This document shows positions 32,066-41,194 of a stretch of DNA of 64,000 nucleotides, piece by piece. Made by a program: the position numbers and the translations under genes. This DNA is from Isoetes taiwanensis (Eukaryota > Streptophyta > Lycopodiopsida > Isoetales > Isoetaceae). The DNA is taken from contig JAJEKV010000074.1 of the NCBI GenBank assembly GCA_021234155.1, positions 1,018,154 to 1,082,153 of the forward strand, given 5' to 3'. The notes beneath the pieces are model-generated. The model ran no database searches and was not told the DNA's origin. It saw only the letters and a program-made list of their open reading frames with translations. Each line of letters begins with the position of its first letter. Position 1 is the first letter of the stretch.

Positions 32066-32434
32066 CTGCAATGACCATGTTGATAGACATTAATAAGTAA
32101 GGCGGACATAAAAGTCAAATTTGCCCAAGTTGGATGTTGCAGATATCATCTAGATCAAAATCCAATGCCCTCCTTTCTAAGCTTTTCATTGGATGATCAT
32201 AGGTTTTGAACACCTTTCTGGATATACTACCTGCAAACCTCCGATGAAAGAGAATGATCCATGTTCCCGCTTCCTCTCTGCCACGGAAGAAGCCCCTCTA
32301 TCTTCCTTGGTTTTCCATTTCTTTGAAATGCTTTCAATGGCCATACCAAGAATAAGTGATCCATGCCTGCAATAACCTTATTCCCTTAATATTTTCTGTT
32401 AAGCGCTTCACAACTGCACCAATTCACCATAGCC

Positions 32435-32550
32435 TTCTTCGAGCAAGAAGCACCGGTTAGTCGGTTTCCACATCGGGCAGCCACCAACGTAATTCTTCGA
32501 GCAAGAAGCACCGATTAGTCGGTTTCCACATTGGGCAGCCACCAACGTAA
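32435..32550. repeat. 58-bp tandem duplication
   Basis: Two adjacent 58-bp units, 32435-32492 and 32493-32550, both begin TTCTTCGAGCAAGAAGCACC and differ at only two positions. The duplication is recent. Confidence 0.9.
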
Positions 32551-32809
32551 TTGACCACCAGTTTACAGCCTATAATTGGTTTGGAGCAGTTTTTAGCATA
32601 TTCCAGGCATGTACTAACATATACTTGGAATATGCCATAAGCCCACATGAACGAGGGTTTGCCCCCTTAGGGGCAACCCAAAAATATCTAGGCAATATTA
32701 AACAAACGTGCCATGGGGGCTCATATCGCCACCCGACAATTAAAAAATATATAACAAATCATCCCATAGAGCATATACTGAAGTTAAAGGCACCCGTTAA
32801 AACAACTAA

Positions 32810-33016
32810 GGCTACGTTCCCATGCGTCTCTGACCGGACTCAAGATTCAAAGGCAAGTAACCGGAGAGTTCAGAAATCCCCCTCCACTTCTGAAAAATCG
32901 AAGCCAGCTTTGGAAGTTGACCTCAAATTTTGAAGTTAAATCTGAACATGGGAACTGGCTCGACTTCACCTTGACAAGAAATTTCGAAGTCCGGTTGTTT
33001 CCATGGGAACGTAGCC
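32810..33016. mobile_element. Tourist-like MITE, TAA duplication
   Basis: A perfect 15-bp inverted repeat GGCTACGTTCCCATG (32810-32824; mirror 33002-33016) encloses 207 bp and is flanked by TAA on both sides (32807-32809 and 33017-33019). The arms share the ...TTCCCATG ending with the MITE at 26201 but have a different start. Confidence 0.85.
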
Positions 33017-33146
33017 TAAGGGGGGGATTCATACCACCACCTTAGGAAAAATACATAAAGATAAGATATGGGCCCGACAAAATACAGGTTAAACATTCAA
33101 TTAAACACCTTAGTAAAAGGGTTAAACATTCGATTAAAATACCCTA

Positions 33147-33172
33147 GGGGAGACCGGCCATGTTTTGCGCAG
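33147..33172 (+). repeat. Left terminal inverted repeat of the pogo-like element
   Basis: A 26-bp arm, preceded by TA at 33145-33146. It matches the reverse complement of 36818-36843 at 25 of 26 positions. Confidence 0.9.
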
Positions 33173-33591
33173 GGCCCTAAATCGGGATGCTTGAGCCCTG
33201 CGTTCACGACATGGATGCCCTTCATTTCCGCATCATCGTTCGACCATTTCCGCATCGGGCGTTGACCATTTGCGCACCGGCGTTCGACCATTTGCGCACC
33301 TCGTTCCAGCCATAGCACAAGCCCGCCATAGCACAACCCCGCCATAATTTTGTCTTAAACAAGATTGAACGCCCAAGATGGCCACCACCTTACACATGCG
33401 TTGAGCATGGCCAAGCACAGAGCCGCGAGAACGAGAGAGCACCTGAGAAGAGAGCACGTAGATCCGATGGACAAGAGCACGAGAAGAGAGCGGGGGATCT
33501 AAACGTGTTGCAGCCAAAGAAGCCAAAGAAGAGGAAGATTAGGGAAGGCAATAAAGGTGAATGAAGGAGCTATCTTAGACAGAGAGAGGTA

Positions 33592-34900
33592 AATGGAGTG
33601 ATGATGACATGAAGAGGGGCAATCGAACTTGTTGAGGGGAATGTGATGAGCATAAGAGCAAAGTGCAGAATTTAGCATCCCCGAGTCTACAATTAGAAGT
33701 TGGCTTTATGGTAGAGTGAATGTAAAGCATGGTAAGCATCCTATAGCCATGACAGCAGAAGAAGAATCGACTTGGTAGAATGGGCATTAGAGAGGGCGAT
33801 CGGGGAATGCCTTTGACTCTAGATATGTTGAAGGAGTTTGTGGCTGAAATATGCCTTGATAGACCAACTCCATTTAGGGATGGAGTTCCAGGACACAAGT
33901 GGTGGAAGCTTTTCAAAGGAAGGCATCCGTAGATAGCAATAAGATCTGCTGAAACGCTGGATTCTCGCCAGGGCGGAGCACTAACAACCGCTACTCTAGC
34001 TAAGTTCTACGATGATTTTGAGAAGGTGTTGGATGAGTTCAAGTTTCCACCATCTAGAATTTGGAATGCGGACGAAACTGGTGTCCAAGCTGGTAAGGTT
34101 TCTGGAATGAAGGTTATTGCCAAGAAAGGAAAGAGGAACGTGCATGAAGTTGTGATGAGAAATAGAGAATGGGTGACAAGTGCCTACATGTGTCAATGCA
34201 TGGCTTTCCACTTCCTAGTCTCTACATCTTCAAAGGAGAGAGGATCAGAGATGACTATGTATCTAGATGTGAACCAGTTGCTGTGATGGCTTGTCAGGGT
34301 GAAGCATGGATGACAAAAGAGCTTTTTAAAAGTTGGTTAATTGATCATTTCGCAAGAAGGTGCCGGGAGCTTGGGTCCGAAAGTACACCACATTTGCTAG
34401 TGCTTGATGGCCACAAGACTCATGTGGATCTTGACACTATCTTGGCAGCCAAAGAGGTAGGAGTGCATCTTTTTTATTTTGCCACCTCACACTTCACATA
34501 AAACTGCAGCCCTTGGATGTGTCGGTGTTTGGCCCTTTCAAGAAGTGCTTTAAGAAGGAAAGAGCAATTTATATGTTAAAACACCGTTATCTTTGAACCA
34601 AGCAAGCAAGACACGGCTACAATTATCTACTGAGCTTTGAAGTCATCCATGACGCTCGTAACATCCTCTCGGGTTTTAGATCAACGGGTTTAGTGCCCTT
34701 TGTGAAGGGCAAAGTGACACCACAAGCCGAGGCAATTGGAGATGATGGTAGGGAAGTGGAGTTGCAACCATGGGAGCATGGAGATTACAATCCAAATGAT
34801 GCTGAAAATGAAGGTGCAAAGAGCCCCCCGATGCTAATCAAGTGTTCCCCAATCAATTGTATGCGTGCGGACCAAAGAACCATGAAGAAGGTAACAATCA
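33592..34900 (+). pseudogene. Pogo/CENP-B-type transposase, frameshifted
   Basis: Domains in order: a psq-type helix-turn-helix (WSDDDMKR, AIELVEGNVMSIRAKCRI, SIPESTIRSWLYGR); a CENP-B-type second HTH (TAEEES, LVEWALERAIG, PFRDGVPGHKWWKLFKGRHP); then the DDE_1 catalytic domain. Catalytic acids are visible in RIWNADETGVQ (first D), HLLVLDGHKTHVD (second D) and LQPLDVSVFGPFK (third D), the DDD set of the pogo group. EAWMTKELFKSWLIDHF and NILSGFRSTGLVPF complete the family pattern. At least five frame changes and one in-frame stop (after KGRHP) prevent expression. The element's DNA-binding domain would recognise its terminal repeats and the catalytic domain would cut and join them. Confidence 0.85.
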
Positions 34901-35086
34901 AAATTTTGAGCAAAATGTTGTTGAGGCAGCACATAGCAATGTTCTTCTAAATTGCAATGTGCCTGAAAACCAAGCACCTAACATTGCAAGGCCTTTGCCA
35001 CATGCAAGCACTGTTGTACATCACTCTTCTCCTCATGTTAATGTTGCTTATAGATCTGCTCTACCTACAAACCCACGTACACACCA

Positions 35087-36133
35087 ATGTCTAGAGCATT
35101 TCAACCCCAAAACAATGACTCTATATCTCAGCCTGAAACCTCAAGAAGACGAAATCTTCCCTTGCTGGCTGGAGTGCATCATGTTAGCTCTGAACAATGG
35201 TGTCAAGCAATCAGGGACGAACAGCAAAGGAAGGCTAGGAATGAGGAGGAAAAGAAGAGAAAGTTAGAAGAGAAGCTAGCTGCACAAGCAGCAAAGAAAT
35301 TGGCAAGGGAGGAGGCTTTGGAAAGATGCAAAAAGAGAAAGGAAGAGAGGGAAGCTAGGAAAAGAAGTGAAGAAGCATGGGAGGTAGGCTGTAGAAGGTT
35401 TAGGGATCTAATATATGGACCTCATAGGCATGGGAGGCCTATCTTGAATGGTGTAAGCCCTTGGATACCAGTTAACAAGGATGCTATGGAGGCTAGAAGG
35501 CAAGCAAGGGACAGGTTAAGAGCAAAGAGGGCAGCTAGAGAGAATGAAGGGCATGCAGGTTGTGACATACGATTTGTGGCTAGTAGCCAAATGGAAGAAC
35601 AAGAGAGCTGCCCGCCATTATTCCAAGATAGTCAAGTTGAAGAAGAATTGCCTCCAAGTCCTGTATTGTATAATGCAATTAGGAATATGTCTCCATTCTC
35701 TGGCTCTATGGTAGGATGCAGCTTAGAAGACACTCATATCTGTTCTCAAGACCATATGGATGCTGTTCATGTATCAATTGATGAGATGATACCACCTGCA
35801 AGAAATGAATCAGCATCACATGCGCATGTTAATGTGGACACTCAAACATGGGTCAGGTTTGCTGATGTTAATAGTGGTGTTCCAGATGCCACAGTGCACA
35901 ACTTGGCTAAAGCAAGGCTGATCCGAGGCTTTGTTGAAGATGGTAGGCCTCATGACATAATTGAGAAGGCAAAAGGGATGGATGATGGCTGGGCAAGAAC
36001 TTACAGAGCGCTACTTGCAAATGTAAGTCCAAGTTTGCATGTAAGTTTGATGTTTCTACTTTACCTCTCTTAATCTGGTACTTCTTTGCAGGCAACAGAT
36101 GTGGAGATAGAAAGCTCCTCGGAAGAAAGCTAG
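35087..36133 (+). CDS. C-terminal or second protein of the pogo-like element, coiled coil
   Basis: An intact frame of over 310 codons. Residues 45-110 are a highly charged probable coiled coil (EEEKKRKLEEKLAAQAAKKL, then RKRSEEAWEVGCRRFRD). Next come a basic segment ARRQARDRLRAKRAARE and an acidic, serine-rich remainder. The frame runs to LLAN, followed by a good 69-bp GT-AG intron (36023-36091) and a short last exon ATDVEIESSSEES ending in TAG at 36131-36133. It probably continues the transposase frame interrupted upstream between 34.7 and 35.1 kb; alternatively it is a separate accessory protein. It has no homolog I recognise. Confidence 0.55.
36023..36091 (+). other. Probable intron in the pogo-like element's last coding block
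   Basis: It begins GTAAGTCC and ends TTCTTTGCAG, is 69 bp long with a pyrimidine-rich end, and its removal replaces a 17-codon tail with a short acidic ending. Confidence 0.55.
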
Positions 36134-36273
36134 GTCACATGATGCATGTCTTCTTTGTTGTGGCTGGTCAATGCTACTTCTTGTAAACATTGGTCAGTTT
36201 GTGTGCGTTTTCAAATTTGCACATAAACAATTTTACATAGACCTTTGTCTATTGCAAAATAGCACATTTTCAG

Positions 36274-36385
36274 AAACTTGTATGCCAAGACTGCTAAATT
36301 GTTGCTGAATTGTTGCTAAATTGTTGCTGAAACTTGTATGCCAAGACTGCTAAATTGTTGTTGTTAAATTGTTGCTGAATTGTTG
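36274..36385. repeat. 56-bp tandem duplication in pogo-like 3' region
   Basis: AAACTTGTATGCCAAGACTG followed by CTAAATTGTTG repeats starts at 36274 and again at 36330. The TTGCTGAATTG and TTGCTAAATTG phrases are themselves repeated, indicating slippage. Confidence 0.8.
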
Positions 36386-36817
36386 TTTGATTCTTAGGTG
36401 TGAATGCATTCTGTCCTTTTCTTAGCAAGATGTATGCAAAAGGTTGATATTCAGATGCGCAAATTGAGATATGCATGTGCGCAGTTTGTAGCAGGATAAG
36501 ACATAATTGTTTGTTAATAGGTGAGCAAATGATGGTGGGTTTGAGAGCAGTAATGTTGTTTGCTGCGCAATTGATGGGAGTTTCATGCGCAATAGATGGG
36601 AGTTTTATGCGCAATGCAGTGCGCAATTGATGGGTCTGTGGTGCGTAACCAGGGTTCTCAGACCCCCCTGTGTTTGAGCAGCTGTAACTTGCAAGTGGCT
36701 AATCTGTAGACCCTAAATCTGGCATCTATTTGTAGCTTAGATTTCAGGCTTTCAGATGAACTATTTCTTGTGGCAAAATTCCACACCTCGTGCCCAAAAT
36801 TGCGTTTGCGCCCTTAA

Positions 36818-36843
36818 CTGCGCAAAACATGGCCTGTCTCCCC
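36818..36843 (-). repeat. Right terminal inverted repeat of the pogo-like element
   Basis: Mirror of 33147-33172 with one mismatch at position 9. It is followed by TA at 36844-36845. Confidence 0.9.
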
Positions 36844-37307
36844 TAACTCCAGTTTTGCCGGAACTCTTCCTCTCTTCTTCCATCTCATTACAATCTTCGA
36901 TCTTCATTTCTTCTTGCAGGTGCAGTAGTAGAGGGCGGTGCCTCAGAGGACTTCTGTTTTTAAATGGCAAGTGCATCGCTATGGCGACTGTTATACATTT
37001 CTGTGCCCGGTTGCTTCGATTCCGGTAGAGCAAGGTCGTATATCTATGCGTTAAACAGAAAGCCAAATTGAGCTAAAGGTGTATTTATGGCTCCAGCGAA
37101 GAGCCTAACTATTTGTTTTTCAAAGCCTGCAGTCTGCATGATGCCAACAAGACGAAAGCAGAGAGGTACAAATTACTGCGCTATTTTTAGCTTCTTTAGT
37201 TCCACATTTTAATCTCTTATGCGTCCCATTCATTGCCGGTGGGTCTGTGGTAAATGCAGAGTAGTTCATTTCATTTTTTCTCCTTGCAAATGAATGTTTT
37301 GAGTTAG

Positions 37308-38487
37308 AGCATCTTCGTGGTCATGGAGTACATGGAACATGATCTGAAGGGGCTTATGGAAAGCATGAAGCAGCCTTTTGGTCAAAATGAAGTCAAATGC
37401 CTAATGCTTCAGTTATTCGATGGCGTAAAATATCTTCACAATATCTCCACAACAATTGAATGCCTCACTGGTACAAACTTCTATTGCAGTTTATAAACTC
37501 TGTTTGCTGTTTTTCTTCAGTTATTACAATGTCCTTTTTTTTATGAGCAACTTGCAGAGAATTAAAGGCTTCCAACCTGCTTTAAACAATATAGGAGAAC
37601 TAAAGATTCGTGATTTTGGATTGGCTCATCAATATTATGTCCACTTAAGACACAACAGTAGAGCTGTTGTTACACTTTGGTACAGGTAAGAAGTGGCTTC
37701 AGCTCTCTACGTGGCTTTTGTATCTAATATCTAGTTGAACATAAGACAGTTGAAATACTGCTTGGGGGCAAGGAAATATTCTGCAGGAGTTGATATGTTG
37801 GTCCCTGTTTTATAAGATATATTAAAGATAACTTGCTTTGCAGATACAACAGAGACTAAGAGAAAATTTCCCGCGAAGATCCTTTTATGAAAGACCCACG
37901 CTCTCTGAAAGTGAGTTTGACCTTCTTAATTGTTGTTTCTTATTCAGAAAGTGAGTTTCTCTATCTTCATTATCAACACGTTAAAAGAATACACAATAAT
38001 CCTCTTCCATTTTATGAACACTAAATCATGTTGTGCCATGAGCTGGTTAGCTATTGTATGGGCAGATATTACTTATGTATAAATAATTATTGTATCAATT
38101 ATCTTATCCAAAATTTTATACCCTTTCAAGATCTTTTAATGCTCGTTAGTGCTAAGCAATTTTAACGCCAATCATTGATGTGACTGTAACAGGCTTGCAG
38201 CAAATAACACAACAGAAGAAGCTTTGAAGCATGATTGAGGTAAACTGAAAAAGATCATGCCAATTTTCCCAGTTTGCAGTGGGCATGACAGGTAGATACT
38301 GCTATTGTTCTGCAATGTCTATTTTTCTTGCAATGTCTTTCCTAGTTTTATGCACATCTTCTTTTCTTTTGCCTTATGTATTAGGTGTTTAAGGAGGCTA
38401 ATGAAGAGTCCAGATCCGTTAGAGAAACAAAGAAAACGAAAACTTCCGCAGGGTTGTGAGCTGGACACATGTGGTCTTGTTAGTTGA
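37308..38487 (+). pseudogene. CDKG-like: CDKG/CDK11-type cyclin-dependent kinase, multi-exon pseudogene
   Basis: Six blocks in the order of a plant G-type CDK. They are [19 protein letters not shown] with the following KYLH region (37308-37451); after an acceptor at 37557, RIKGFQPALNNIGELKIRDF to VVTLWYR with a GTAAG donor (37558-37685); EILLGGKE and SAGVDM with a frameshift (37750-37795); RLRENFPRRSFYERPTLSE (37844-37935); TEEALKHD-stop-GKLKKIMPIFP (about 38215-38290); and RLMKSPDPLEKQRKRKLPQG ending GLVS-stop (38385-38487). Introns are kept, so it arose by DNA duplication, not retrotransposition. The HRD catalytic loop is largely lost: RDLK reads RIKG and DFG survives. The N-terminal lobe is missing. 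CDKGs act in splicing-linked transcription and meiosis; this copy cannot function. Confidence 0.85.
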
Positions 38488-39290
38488 CCTAAATGCTACA
38501 TGGGGCTCTTCACAACACCTAGCCATAAGGGACTAAAGTAATCCACATGCTAGAGTTCTGGTTAACAAAAGTCCATTCTTTCATCTGTTAGCACTTGTTT
38601 GATTTATGATAGATAATTTTATATATACATGGCCTTCATCCTTGCTACAATTGCAGTCTCGTATTATTTTGATAAGAGGGTAGCTTCTCAGCTTGCTCAA
38701 TAGGAGTTCAATTTACGTAAACCATCTTCTTACCATTACGATCTGCTTGTTTCTTGGTATGTGCGTTCCTGTAGTTCACAGGCAATACAACTCTACCTTC
38801 AGTCCTTCACAACTTTATATTACATATTATTGACATGTTAAATGTGCTGGCAGCTACTAAAATCCAATCTCTTTGTACGATACTTTGCTAGAATATATTA
38901 TGTCTGATACTTTGCTAGAATATATTATGTTTGATACTTCGTAGCATTAACTTTGTAAATTCCTGTCCATTTTTCTCACCCAATCATATATCCATGCCAT
39001 GTTTTGCAGATTTTTCGATTGCCACCTTCAAACAGTGTCTGACTTCAATCGCTTAGGCATATCAAGAGCCTTGGGGCATTGAAACATTGAGTAAGAATAA
39101 CCCATAAACTTTTAGCCAAGTTTTAATTGTCATCCTATCTCATTTATATGCTATTTTATCATAGATTCTTTGAGAGAAGATAGTACAGACATTGATGAAA
39201 ATGATAGTAATGTAGTATTTAAATATGGATAGGCTAGATGGTAATATCAGGGTTCGAATCCCTGGGCCTTATCGGCTATCTGATATACAT
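38488..39290. other. 3' flank of the kinase pseudogene with a small duplication
   Basis: No gene. A 27-bp unit GATACTTTGCTAGAATATAT plus TATGTYT is repeated at 38879-38905 and 38906-38932, with a third partial copy. A palindromic CAGGGTTCGAATCCCTG (39248-39264) looks like a tRNA T-arm but lacks the rest of a tRNA. Confidence 0.55.
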
Positions 39291-39486
39291 GACGTTAGGG
39301 TTGACTCTAATTTTGACGTTAGCACTGTCTCTATGATTAAATTCTAGTGTAGAGCCGACTCTAATTCTGACACAATTGACTCTAATTTTAACTCTAATTC
39401 TGACGCAATTCTAACTCTAATTCTGATGCACATTTTGACTATAATCTATGTCTTAATTCCGACGCATATCCCTTCCTCTTGTAGTG
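39291..39486. repeat. CACTA right subterminal repeats and terminus
   Basis: Repeats of GACTCTAATTYTGAC, CTAACTCTAATTCTGACGC and variants lead into TATCCCTTCCTCTTGTAGTG, the mirror of the left CACTA terminus. It shares the TCTGAC/GACTCTA vocabulary of the left subterminal region 13 kb away. Confidence 0.75.
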
Positions 39487-39639
39487 CATGGATTGTAGGA
39501 AAATGGACTTTTCGATTTCCATATGCACGTTGCAAATTTCAAAAACGAGGTTAGTACGGACGTTCGGCTCACACGAAGCGAATTGTGCTGGGGCATATAA
39601 ATTGTACACCTTCATTTCGCGCCGTGCGATCCACGCAGT

Positions 39640-39957
39640 ATGGAAGCTGCAAAGATCCAACTGACTCACGAATATGCTCCAGTCTTCAATCGCAAAAAAA
39701 GAGGTCTAAAAAATAAGAACTTAGACCTCGACGTGTTGTGTCTTGCAGACTCAAAAAGTGTCGACATCTGGGCGGATGGCAGTTTATATCCATTGGATCC
39801 GTTGAGTGGCAAGAAACCGTCATTTCGGGACGTTTCAAGTTTAGTCCGATTTTGTGGTGACGGTAACTCTAGCCTCCTGGGATATTGTGAGAGTTTGAGA
39901 GAGGATGAAGGCATTCGAAATCGAATACAGTTCCTTGAGATGAGCTGCTTCCGATAA
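39640..39957 (+). CDS. Hypothetical 105-aa protein next to the CACTA insertion
   Basis: ATG-started frame of 105 codons with mixed, protein-like composition (NLDLDVLCLADSKSVDIWAD, LYPLDPLSGKKPSFRDVSSL), unlike the low-complexity shadows around it. A TATA-like CATATAAATT lies about 45 bp upstream of the ATG, which is close for a leader but plausible. I recognise no family. It may be a short gene, a first exon, or a fragment of a gene whose upstream part was pushed away when the CACTA element inserted 150 bp upstream. Confidence 0.35.
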   Translation: MEAAKIQLTHEYAPVFNRKKRGLKNKNLDLDVLCLADSKSVDIWADGSLYPLDPLSGKKPSFRDVSSLVRFCGDGNSSLLGYCESLREDEGIRNRIQFLEMSCFR

Positions 39958-40297
39958 GGAAGGGGAAATGTCCGTGAAGATGCTAATAAATGACATTATA
40001 CTTTGCAATGCGAAGGGTTTATACATTCTTGAAGTACAAAGGTTATGGTGTTTGTTTTAGATACCTCTAATACAAGAAGTCTTTGACTACTTTTCACAAT
40101 AGATTCCTTTAAAAATCTATTGCTATTTAAATTATAGCAAAAATGAGCCTTAAAACTCTTTAAGTAGTAGAAGAACTCTTTGACTAGTTATCCATTTGAT
40201 GACCATTTTTTAAGAAAATATGATATGTGACATTCTTATATGCAAACATTCATAAAATTTATGAACATTGAAGGTCAAAGCCATCCTTGTTTAAAGA

Positions 40298-40366
40298 GGA
40301 TCATATGATGCGAAATCTTCATGCTTGTAAGTAATTGCATATAAGAAATTAAAACATGTGTGATCC
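40298..40366. repeat. Foldback repeat copy (GGATCAYA...TGTGATCC)
   Basis: GGATCATATGATGCGAAA at the left and ATGTGTGATCC at the right form imperfect inverted arms about 69 bp apart end to end. It belongs to the same family as the array at 44.0-45.4 kb and the copy at 46522. Confidence 0.5.
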
Positions 40367-40481
40367 TTTATGTAAAAAGTAAATAAAAACACAAATATTG
40401 AACTTACAACTTAGCGTAAACAAATAGTATTTTAATAGACCAACACTTTACAAACTAACACTTTACACTTTAAATAAGATA

Positions 40482-40511
40482 CTAGTAAACGTGTGCCCGG
40501 CGTTGCCGGGC
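40482..40511 (-). mobile_element. Helitron-like 3' terminus
   Basis: On the minus strand the hairpin GCCCGGCAACGCCGGGC (7-bp stem, 3-nt loop) is followed nine bases later by CTAG and then T outside. Helitrons end in a GC-rich hairpin about 10 nt before CTRR and insert between A and T. The element body would extend to higher coordinates; its TC start is not identified. Confidence 0.55.
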
Positions 40512-41155
40512 TAATGTCTTGGCATATGTTTTTACTCGGCCTTTAATGTCCATATATGCAACTTCGACAACATATCTGATTCCATAGGAAGGAATCAGAT
40601 AACTCATCGGGACGAAACAATTTGTAGACCCTAAAATGCGTTCCATTACATATTCCAACACACGTGAGTTCTTTTCCTACTAAGATGTCAATTTGTCAAT
40701 GCAAGGTGTCGTTTCTAATTTGATAAAAAACGAATGCGATGCCTTTTGCCACCCTTTAGGCATTTGACAACATGGTGACCAAAGACATAGCACGACACCA
40801 AAATACGCACCAACTACATGGATGAAGAAGTAAGTAAGACAGACAAAAAAGAAAAAATATGTGCAAAAGTAGATTGAAGAGGGTATGTGTGAAAGCAGGT
40901 TGAAGAGGTGCATATATGAATTGACACGAAGAGGGACGTCTCAGAAAATATTGTCCCAGAATCTACAATTCATGCTGGGTGCATGGTATCTCATAATAAG
41001 TCACTAATCATGCAAGGTAAGAGCATATCCTACAATAATGATTGACAAATGTTGCTTCAAGTTTGTAGAAAAGTATCTCTAGAGAAGCGAATCCTACTTC
41101 TAATCTGTTTGCCCAAAAAGTGAGGACGATGTGCAAAAAACCTCGTGAACTGCAT

Positions 41156-41194
41156 CTAGCAATTCGCCTAAACATGTGCCCAGCATTGCTGCGC
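41156..41194 (-). mobile_element. Second, degraded Helitron-like 3' terminus
   Basis: The minus strand shows GCGCAGCAATGCTGGGC, then ACATGTTTAGG and CTAG. It is a diverged version of the terminus at 40482-40511 (shared GGGCACA(C/T)GTTTA), with an imperfect stem and a longer spacer. Confidence 0.4.

Larger units (their letters stand above)
33147..36843 (+). mobile_element. Complete pogo-like (DDE_1) DNA transposon, 3.7 kb
   Basis: A 26-bp inverted repeat begins GGGGAGAC(C/A)GGCCATGTTT and ends TGCGCAG (33147-33172 and 36818-36843, one mismatch). A TA dinucleotide flanks both ends (33145-33146 and 36844-36845), the duplication used by the Tc1/mariner/pogo group. Inside, on the plus strand, lie a CENP-B/pogo-type transposase and a second coding block with a coiled coil. 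Plant pogo-like elements such as Lemi1 are known, but in my memory their ends begin CAG rather than GGGGAGAC. The transposase has frameshifts, but the structure is complete at both ends. Confidence 0.85.
26482..39486 (-). mobile_element. 13.0-kb CACTA-type transposon carrying nested elements and gene fragments
   Basis: The left terminus CACTACAAGAGAAAAGGGG (26482 onward) is mirrored at the right terminus (reverse complement CACTACAAGAGGAAGGGATA, ending 39486). The first 11 bases are identical. Both ends are flanked by CAT (26479-26481 and 39487-39489), the 3-bp duplication expected of CACTA elements. Both subterminal regions are rich in TCTGAC and GACTCTAAT motifs. A minus-strand relic of a TNP2-like transposase sits near the left end, giving the strand. 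The interior also holds an L1, a protoporphyrinogen oxidase exon, a MITE, a pogo-like transposon and a CDKG pseudogene. At 13 kb it is long but within the range of plant CACTA elements. A rival reading is that the two ends belong to different copies. Confidence 0.72.

Noticed and set aside
39248-39264. CAGGGTTCGAATCCCTG resembles a tRNA T-arm
   Set aside because: No acceptor stem, D-arm or anticodon arm can be built in the preceding 60 bp, so it is at most a tRNA-derived scrap.
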